Shown: one piece after another, positions 58,694 through 64,000 of the stretch
Position numbering within the stretch: the stretch's first letter is position 1
Layout of the letters: every line of letters begins with the position of its first letter
Assembly: GCA_000403415.2 (NCBI GenBank)
Contig: KE159696.1
Location: 1-64,000, forward strand
DNA from: Firmicutes bacterium M10-2
Lineage (GTDB): Bacteria > Bacillota_I > Bacilli_A > Erysipelotrichales > Erysipelotrichaceae
Direction: 5' to 3'
DNA: 64,000 nt
The notes under the pieces: model-generated
Told to the model about the DNA's origin: nothing
What the model saw: only the letters and a program-made list of their open reading frames with translations
The model's database searches: none
Translations under genes and position numbers: made by a program

Positions 58694-60343
58694 ATGGCTT
58701 TAGACGGATTATTGATCCATACCATTACCGAAAAACTTCGTGTCGTTGTCGGCGGAAAAATCGGAAAGATTCAGAATCTGAGCGATGAAGAAATCTTATT
58801 TCATATTCATACGCCGAAAAACGGCAATCAGCGGCTGGTTATTAATGTGCATTCCAACACGAACCGCATATACATTCATGATCATTCGATCAATGTACCG
58901 CCGAATCCGACAAATTTTGTCATGTTTTTGCGCAAATATTGTTCACAAGGTATTATTACGAAAATCGAACAAATTGGTTTTGACCGAATCATCAAGATCG
59001 GGATTAAAGGACACAATGAATTGGGCGATACAAAAAATTTAAACCTTTATGCAGAACTCATGGGAAAATATGCCAATCTCGTATTAGTCAACGAAGAGGA
59101 TCGAATCATGGATGTCTTAAAACGGATCCCGGTTTTTGAAAATTCAAAACGACTTATTCACCCAGGTGCTTTATATGTCCTGCCGCCAAAAGACGATCGC
59201 CTCTTGCCTACTGATGTGCAAATTGATCAGATTGACCTGGATGTTCCTCTTACAAAACAAGTAGAAGGTTTTTCTCCTTTGATTTCACGTGAGGTCCTGT
59301 ACCGTATGCATGAAGGACAGTCTTTCTCTTCGATCATGGACGAAATTTTTTCCTCAAATAATTTGTTTGTATATGACGAAAAGAGCTTCCACTGTATTCC
59401 TTTGCTTCATCTGCACAAAGAAGGAAAACAATATGAATTAATGGACGGATTGGATCATTTATATGAGCTCAATGAATTCAAAACTCGTATACGCGAGCAA
59501 TGCGGAGACGTTTTCAAAACCGTTGCCAAAGAAAAGAAGAAACATGAGAAAAAGCTTCCAAAATTGGAAGCAAGCTTGGAAGAAGCGATGGATCTTGAAA
59601 AATTCCGTACATACGGAGAACTTCTTTTTGCATATATGTACGACCTGAAAAAAGAAGAAACGATTGAACTGGAAGATTTTGAAACCGGCAATCTCGTTAA
59701 AATCCCGATTGATATGCGCTACGATCTCAAAACAAACGCGAATAAGTATTATCAAAAATACCATAAGCTTAAGCGAAGCGTGGATATGATCACAGAGCAG
59801 ATCCGCCAATGCAAAGAAGATATCGCTTATTTCACACAGCTTCAGGAACAGCTTGAACACTGCACACCTGCCGATGCACTTGAAATTCGGGAAGAACTTA
59901 TCAAAAACCGCTATCTTCTGCCCGGAAAAGAGCAAAAAGCACGGAAGAAAAAATCGAAAAACCCCCACGTTCTTCACTTGCGTATTGACGGAGCGGATAT
60001 TTACGCCGGCAAAAACAACCTTCAAAATAACTTTATTACTCACCATTTATCGAGAAAGAATGATTTATGGTTCCATGTCAAAGACTATCATGGTTCGCAT
60101 GTGCTGCTGAAAAGCAGCGAAGTAAACGAAAAACTGATTCGGATATGCGCTCAACTTGCAGCATATTTTTCGAAAGGAAAACAGTCAAGCAGTGTTCCTG
60201 TCGATTATACTCAGATTTCTCAATTGAAAAAAGTTCCGGGTTCAAAGATGGGACTTGTGACCATGAAATCCTATAAAACGATTTACATTGACCCGGATAT
60301 CGAACAAATCGAATCGTGGATCAAACAATACGAAATAAAATAA
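58694..60343 (+). CDS. rqcH: NFACT/Rqc2-type protein RqcH
   Basis: The 549-residue protein has NFACT-N and helix domains (MALDGLLIHTITEKLR, LRKYCSQGIITKI), a long coiled-coil (about 270-420) and the NFACT-R domain (RKNDLWFHVKDYHGSHVLLKS). RqcH binds 50S-peptidyl-tRNA complexes and adds Ala tails to stalled chains in ribosome quality control. Older names are FbpA or fibronectin-binding protein. AAAGGAG precedes the ATG, with TATAATG upstream at about 58660. Divergent from rplU. Confidence 0.94.
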   Translation: MALDGLLIHTITEKLRVVVGGKIGKIQNLSDEEILFHIHTPKNGNQRLVINVHSNTNRIYIHDHSINVPPNPTNFVMFLRKYCSQGIITKIEQIGFDRIIKIGIKGHNELGDTKNLNLYAELMGKYANLVLVNEEDRIMDVLKRIPVFENSKRLIHPGALYVLPPKDDRLLPTDVQIDQIDLDVPLTKQVEGFSPLISREVLYRMHEGQSFSSIMDEIFSSNNLFVYDEKSFHCIPLLHLHKEGKQYELMDGLDHLYELNEFKTRIREQCGDVFKTVAKEKKKHEKKLPKLEASLEEAMDLEKFRTYGELLFAYMYDLKKEETIELEDFETGNLVKIPIDMRYDLKTNANKYYQKYHKLKRSVDMITEQIRQCKEDIAYFTQLQEQLEHCTPADALEIREELIKNRYLLPGKEQKARKKKSKNPHVLHLRIDGADIYAGKNNLQNNFITHHLSRKNDLWFHVKDYHGSHVLLKSSEVNEKLIRICAQLAAYFSKGKQSSSVPVDYTQISQLKKVPGSKMGLVTMKSYKTIYIDPDIEQIESWIKQYEIK

Positions 60344-60345
60344 AT

Positions 60346-60942
60346 ATGACGACGAACTCTTGGATCACCTATGAATACCTTGCATCTATACTTCCCTTTT
60401 TTATGCTGATTTTATGGCAAAGAAAGCATGAAGCTCCGATTTCCAACAAGGAATTTTATTTATTAGTGACCTTTGCGGTCTATATTATTGCCTGCTTTCA
60501 TTTTACACAAGCAGGCACGCTATACGATTTATTGCAGCATCATCAGATGGAAACACCAAACGCAATCAATCTTCATCCTTTTTCGACCGGAATCAATCTT
60601 CTCGGGTATTTGCTGAATGTTGTATTGTTTATTCCTTTCGGGTTTCTTGTTCCTCGCTTGTGGAAACAGTTCAATCGCTGGTATGTGATTGCCTTTTTCG
60701 GCTTTCTCTTTTCTCTTTTTATCGAAACGAGTCAGCTTTTCAATGAACGGGTCAGCGATATCGATGATCTGATCATGAACACCAGCGGAGTATTGCTCGG
60801 ATATTTTTTGTTTTGGATATGGAAAAAAATCACAATAAGGAGTGGAAAACAAATCGAAACCTTTTCTCTTTCTTCGCACAATTTGTTTTTGTATATGCTT
60901 GTATTGTATACAGGACGCTTTTTCTTCTTTGCCCTTACATGA
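60346..60942 (+). CDS. VanZ-like family membrane protein (second)
   Basis: The 198-residue protein has about five membrane segments and VanZ-type features: NLHPFSTGINLLGYLLNVVLFIPFGFL and IETSQLFNERVSDIDDLIMNTSGVLLGY. These are closer to the canonical family than the gene at 16267. The ATG at 60346 lies directly after the rqcH stop; an overlapping GTG at 60316 is an alternative. Function unknown. Confidence 0.85.
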   Translation: MTTNSWITYEYLASILPFFMLILWQRKHEAPISNKEFYLLVTFAVYIIACFHFTQAGTLYDLLQHHQMETPNAINLHPFSTGINLLGYLLNVVLFIPFGFLVPRLWKQFNRWYVIAFFGFLFSLFIETSQLFNERVSDIDDLIMNTSGVLLGYFLFWIWKKITIRSGKQIETFSLSSHNLFLYMLVLYTGRFFFFALT

Positions 60943-60996
60943 ATTATTTTTAATATTTTCAATGTGCTGTTTGTAAATTCTTATTAAACAGAATGC

Positions 60997-61034
60997 AAGA
61001 GGATCATCCAAAACCGGTTGATCCTCTTTTTCTT
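60997..61034 (+). terminator. intrinsic terminator after the VanZ-like gene
   Basis: AAGAGGATCA pairs with TGATCCTCTT around an 11-base loop, then TTTC. Confidence 0.8.
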
Positions 61035-61076
61035 TTGTCCCGAAACTTTTAATCGAAAAAAGTGTGTGATGCCCAT

Positions 61077-61115
61077 AAAAAAACCGACAGAAACATTTTC
61101 CGTCGGTTTTCTTTT
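61077..61115 (-). terminator. intrinsic terminator of the rnf operon
   Basis: On the minus strand AAAACCGACGG pairs with CTGTCGGTTTTTT, right after the short rnfB. It shows that the gene ends here and is not cut by a frameshift. Confidence 0.85.
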
Positions 61116-61419
61116 ACCCTTTGATCGTGACAGTCTTGCCGTCAGGTCCGGGTGTATTTTTTAAATAATCGATAATTTCTGCTTTTTTGTCCGGTTTACA
61201 AGGTTTACATTTAAAATCCGTAACATCCCCGTTAACCATTGCTTCAGCTAATGCTCCGCATCCTGCATAGCCACAGCCGCCACAGTTATAGTTTGGCAAT
61301 GCCGAAGTTACCCAATCAACGCGCGGATCAGCTTCTACGTGCAGAAATTTGCTTGCAAGCCCTAGACCGCAGCCCAGCAACGCCCCAAGAACAAGCATCA
61401 TAATGATCGCAACAATCAT
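61114..61419 (-). CDS. rnfB: short RnfB: iron-sulphur domain only, no ferredoxin domains
   Basis: The 101-residue protein has the N-terminal membrane anchor (MIVAIIMMLVLGALLGCGLGL) and the RnfB-type cluster-binding segment NCGGCGYAGCGALAEAMV, then CKPCKPDK. The usual RnfB is about 180-280 residues and continues with two [4Fe-4S] ferredoxin domains. Here the gene stops and a terminator follows immediately. RnfB is the entry point for electrons from ferredoxin, so this short form must either receive electrons differently or partner another protein. It overlaps the preceding 66-residue gene by 4 bases (ATGA). Confidence 0.85.
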   Translation of the reverse strand: MIVAIIMMLVLGALLGCGLGLASKFLHVEADPRVDWVTSALPNYNCGGCGYAGCGALAEAMVNGDVTDFKCKPCKPDKKAEIIDYLKNTPGPDGKTVTIKG

Positions 61420-61616
61420 ACGACAGATCCTCCTTTTCTTTTATCGTGATGCGGATTGTTCATGCACGAAAGATCTTTGCATCCTTCGCAATCCGCTTTT
61501 AAATTTTCACATCCCGGAGGAAGCGGAGTCTTCTTGTTCATCAAAAACAAGAAGATATAAACCGCAACCAGCCCTCCGAATAATAAGATAGCTCCTACAA
61601 TTGTTTGTACGGGCAT
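61416..61616 (-). CDS. 66-residue Cys-rich single-span membrane protein in the rnf operon
   Basis: One membrane segment (TIVGAILLFGGLVAVYIFLF) and a short tail with four Cys in GCENLKADCEGCKDLSCMNN (C-x6-C-x2-C-x4-C), possibly a metal or iron-sulphur site. It somewhat resembles FeoB-associated Cys-rich small proteins, but its setting between rnfA and rnfB, with overlapping starts and stops on both sides, ties it to Rnf. Not a standard Rnf subunit. Confidence 0.8.
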   Translation of the reverse strand: MPVQTIVGAILLFGGLVAVYIFLFLMNKKTPLPPGCENLKADCEGCKDLSCMNNPHHDKRKGGSVV

Positions 61617-62191
61617 TAAACGATACCCGCAAATCCGCTAAACGCCATAGCCATGATTGCGGCAACAATCAAAGCAATCGGATTTCCTTTCAATGGATTT
61701 GGAACATTGGCAATGTCCAAACGTTCGCGAATCGTAGAGAAAATATAGAGGACAAGCGCAAAACCTAAAGGTGTACCAATCGAATATACAAGCATCTGTG
61801 CGAAATTGTAACTATTCGAAATATTGACAAGGCATACATTCAATACAACGCAGTTTGTCGTAATCAAAGGTAAATAAACGCCTAAGGATTTATACAAAGA
61901 CGGACTCGTTTTCTTGATGAACATTTCGGTTAGCTGTACTAACGAAGCAATGACCAAGATAAACGTGATCAAATCCATAAACTGCAAGTTCAACGGAACA
62001 AGCACTAAATAATACAACGCATATGTAACCAGAGCCGCCACGACAATAACAAACATAACGGCCACACCCATACCGATTGCAGAGCTTCTCTTTCTGGAAA
62101 CCCCCATGAAAGGACACATACCGAGGAACTGGTTCAAGACGACGTTGTTGATTAAAACGCTCGTTACGAGCAAAGTGACTAATTCAGACAT
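61616..62191 (-). CDS. rnfA: Rnf complex subunit RnfA
   Basis: The 191-residue, six-span membrane protein has VLINNVVLNQFLGMCPFMGVS and LITTNCVVLNVCLV, with the conserved Cys that coordinate an iron-sulphur centre between RnfA and RnfE. It is part of the ion-pumping ferredoxin:NAD oxidoreductase. It follows rnfE by 4 bases. Confidence 0.95.
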   Translation of the reverse strand: MSELVTLLVTSVLINNVVLNQFLGMCPFMGVSRKRSSAIGMGVAVMFVIVVAALVTYALYYLVLVPLNLQFMDLITFILVIASLVQLTEMFIKKTSPSLYKSLGVYLPLITTNCVVLNVCLVNISNSYNFAQMLVYSIGTPLGFALVLYIFSTIRERLDIANVPNPLKGNPIALIVAAIMAMAFSGFAGIV

Positions 62192-62195
62192 CCTT

Positions 62196-62852
62196 CTACT
62201 TTACCTCCTCTGCTTTGGCTGCTTTTTCATCTGCGTGTTTTTTATAAGCTCCGATCACCGCTGCCAAGAATGCAAAAGTTACAAAAGCTCCGACAGGAGA
62301 ATTAAACAGCGGAATCGTATAGGCTTCCGGGATCAATGTCACATTAATCCATACTTGCGCTTCATTAAACGGATTGACAATATTCAATACGCCCGTGGCA
62401 AGAACTTCACGAATAAACGACATTGCAACCACTGCAAGAGTATATCCAAGACCCATTCCAAGACCATCCAAAGCAGAATCGGCAATCCCGTGTTTGCTGG
62501 CAAATGCTTCCGCACGCCCTAAGATGATACAGTTTACGACAATCAAAGGAATGAACACCCCTAAGCTCGTATTCAAAGCAGGTGCATATGCTTCGATCAG
62601 CATTTGAATGATCTTTACCAATGTAGCAATGATCACAATATAAACAGGAATACGAATTTCATCTGGTACGATTTTACGAATCGCCGAAATGATGACATTG
62701 GACATGATCAATACCATGATAACAGCTGCTCCCATACCAATCGCATTGTTTACTGTTGTAGTGATGGCAAGAGTCGAACAAATACCAAGATACAAGGAGA
62801 ATACAGGGTTATCCTTGATCAGACCAGCTTTAAAATTTTCAAAACGGTTCAT
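62196..62852 (-). CDS. rnfE: Rnf complex subunit RnfE
   Basis: The 218-residue, six-span protein has FKAGLIKDNPVFSLYLGICSTLAIT and FIPLIVVNCIILGRAEAFASKHG, with the paired Cys matching RnfA. The lysine-rich C-terminus ends KAAKAEEVK. It lies between rnfG and rnfA. Confidence 0.95.
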   Translation of the reverse strand: MNRFENFKAGLIKDNPVFSLYLGICSTLAITTTVNNAIGMGAAVIMVLIMSNVIISAIRKIVPDEIRIPVYIVIIATLVKIIQMLIEAYAPALNTSLGVFIPLIVVNCIILGRAEAFASKHGIADSALDGLGMGLGYTLAVVAMSFIREVLATGVLNIVNPFNEAQVWINVTLIPEAYTIPLFNSPVGAFVTFAFLAAVIGAYKKHADEKAAKAEEVK

Positions 62853-62862
62853 GAGTTTCCCC

Positions 62863-63372
62863 CTATTCTAATCCAGCCGCAATATCGGCTGCCTGATGAA
62901 TCCCTTCAACAACCGGTGTTGAAGTGACAGTTGCTCCCGAAATCGTGTCGATTTGTCCGGCCGCATCTTTTCCGACCACGCTATCCGCGAACGCGCTTTC
63001 GGTAATTTTGGAACCGATCCCTTTGGTATCTCCATTCGAGATTGCCTTGAATGCCGATACTGTCAGATCGTCTTTATTAATAGCAACCAAGAACGTTGTT
63101 CCATCTTTATATCCGGAAACGCTCATGTTGAAAATATAATTATCTTCATAAGAATAAATCTTATTTACAGTCGGATTATCTGTTGTCACATCCATGATCT
63201 TGAAATCATCGACATTGGCACTTGGATACATTTCCAACAGCACTTGTTTTTCGGCTCGTTCGTTATTTAAAGCAATGACCGGTGCAGTCAGCTGATTGGC
63301 AAACGCCAATGCACCACCGGCAATCGCCGAAACAATGGCTAAAAATAAAGTCAAATGAACGATCTTATTCAT
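62863..63372 (-). CDS. rnfG: Rnf complex subunit RnfG (covalent flavin)
   Basis: The 169-residue protein has an N-terminal membrane anchor (LTLFLAIVSAIAGGALAFAN) and an FMN-binding domain with the flavinylation motif SGATVTSTPVVEGI (FMN on the second Thr). It faces the outside and passes electrons in Rnf. It overlaps rnfD by 4 bases. An ApbE-type flavin transferase is needed but is not in the window. Confidence 0.94.
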   Translation of the reverse strand: MNKIVHLTLFLAIVSAIAGGALAFANQLTAPVIALNNERAEKQVLLEMYPSANVDDFKIMDVTTDNPTVNKIYSYEDNYIFNMSVSGYKDGTTFLVAINKDDLTVSAFKAISNGDTKGIGSKITESAFADSVVGKDAAGQIDTISGATVTSTPVVEGIHQAADIAAGLE

Positions 63373-64000
63373 AGAAATACCTCCTCGTTCATGACTTCAG
63401 GCACAACGTAGGCTGTCGCGCTTGAAGATGTACGCAGTGTAGTAACCGGTTCAATAGTTTTTGCCGCGAACAACGAAACCCCAAGAGCAAGAACGCAGAA
63501 GCATGCAAACGCAATGTACACTTTTTTTGCGATCTTCAATTGATTTCCATCCAACGATGATTCGATCATCGGTGTAAACATATTCATAAGCAGAATCGAA
63601 TACAAGCATCCTTCCGGAAGGTTAGCCTTCATACGAAGAAGTACAGTCAAGATTGCAGCCCCCAATGCAAAGAGCACACGACCGGCAGCACTTGTCGGAT
63701 TTGTGACAGGATCGGTTAACATAAATACACCGCCGAATACAACTCCACCTGTTACAAGATGAAGAGCAGGATACCATAAGAAAGCAGGGACTCCATGATA
63801 AGGTTCAAGACCTGCAATCAAAGCGATGACTGCTGTCATGATCGCTATTGCACCAAGATATACGACAGGAATTCTCCAGTCGATCACATGACGCAAAGCA
63901 AGAACGATCCCTACGAGCAAGATTGCAATCGTAAACGTTTCCCCGATCGCGCCTGCATACGTTCCAAGAGCTAAAGAGCTGAATCCGCCAAACTGTTCCA
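63369..64000 (-). CDS. rnfD: Rnf complex subunit RnfD (partial, runs off the window)
   Basis: The frame stays open to the window edge. The last about 209 residues include LALGTYAGAIGETFTIAIL, LVTGGVVFGGVFMLTDPVTNP and LPEGCLYSILLMNMFTPMIE, which are RnfD/NqrB signatures with several membrane segments. The N-terminal part, and rnfC expected before it, lie beyond 64000. Gene order is then (C)-D-G-E-A-small-B. Confidence 0.94.
   Translation of the reverse strand, partial: EQFGGFSSLALGTYAGAIGETFTIAILLVGIVLALRHVIDWRIPVVYLGAIAIMTAVIALIAGLEPYHGVPAFLWYPALHLVTGGVVFGGVFMLTDPVTNPTSAAGRVLFALGAAILTVLLRMKANLPEGCLYSILLMNMFTPMIESSLDGNQLKIAKKVYIAFACFCVLALGVSLFAAKTIEPVTTLRTSSSATAYVVPEVMNEEVFL

Noticed and set aside
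1-64000. CRISPR arrays, prophage or conjugative modules, replication origin
   Set aside because: No regularly spaced repeats, cas genes, integrase, relaxase, phage structural genes or DnaA-box clusters were seen; the only mobile DNA supported is the 191-bp element pair and the IS200/IS605 relic.

Overview
The window looks like a stretch of chromosome from a low-GC, anaerobic Bacillota species, most likely Erysipelotrichia or a close relative. This is inferred from several features: the gene order cysS-mrnC-rlmB-sigH-rpmG-secE-nusG; L27 with a cleavable N-terminus next to its protease Prp; the split GlgC/GlgD ADP-glucose pyrophosphorylase; a DUF3196-type protein in front of trigger factor; and a superoxide reductase, an [FeFe]-hydrogenase-like protein and an Rnf complex. 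No species name can be supported from the sequence alone. Most genes lie on the minus strand.

Regions. 1-1 kb: a translationally coupled pair of unrecognised small genes and decayed coding sequence. 1-9 kb: EF-G-like GTPase, ankyrin protein with an attenuator-like leader, a frameshifted Cof-type phosphatase, rnr, secG, a NagD-like phosphatase and nusG. 9-13 kb: secE, rpmG, a sigH-like gene, rlmB, mrnC, cysS and a 57-codon gene coupled to cysS, followed by a relic of an IS200/IS605 element. 13-19 kb: gapA, an Lrp regulator with an aminotransferase, a VanZ-like protein, phosphoglucomutase and HPr. 19-23 kb: the glycogen operon glgC-glgD-glgA plus a DUF523 gene. 24-34.5 kb: an ABC/FtsX exporter, a CorC-type protein, a five-gene peptide/nickel-type ABC importer and a CLC antiporter. 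34.6-42.4 kb: superoxide reductase, two RluA-type enzymes, a patatin, an orphan prepilin-peptidase-like protein, the hydrogenase-like protein and NAD synthase. 42.4-49.8 kb: a type IA topoisomerase, then engB, lon, tig and a DUF3196-type gene. 50-53.6 kb: TPM-LemA-TPM genes and a repeat protein. 53.6-60.9 kb: tRNA-Arg, a YitT-like protein, a Crp/Fnr regulator, obg, rpmA, prp, rplU with its leader, rqcH and a VanZ-like protein. 61.1-64 kb: the rnf operon, leaving the window inside rnfD.

How the genes fit together. Carbon storage is linked by sequence signals: phosphoglucomutase and glgC each have a consensus-matching cre (CcpA) site upstream, consistent with joint catabolite control of glucose-1-phosphate and ADP-glucose supply, and ptsH (HPr) lies in the same block. 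The Rnf complex, hydrogenase-like protein, superoxide reductase and NAD synthase fit an anaerobic redox metabolism.

The most unusual finding is a 191-bp non-coding mobile element present twice (4968-5158 and, inverted, 35931-36121). I read the two copies as identical. Each copy sits inside a transcription-terminator-like stem-loop and is flanked by a direct duplication of that entire stem-loop (32 bp at one site, 24 bp at the other). The element carries its own strong terminator hairpins, so it behaves like a mobile terminator that inserts into terminators. At the second site it has also replaced the C-terminus of a pseudouridine synthase. Other points of interest are the RnfB that stops before its ferredoxin domains, the TnpA-TnpB deletion relic with an omega-RNA-like tail abutting the cysS promoter, and the leader-peptide/terminator arrangement ahead of the ankyrin gene.
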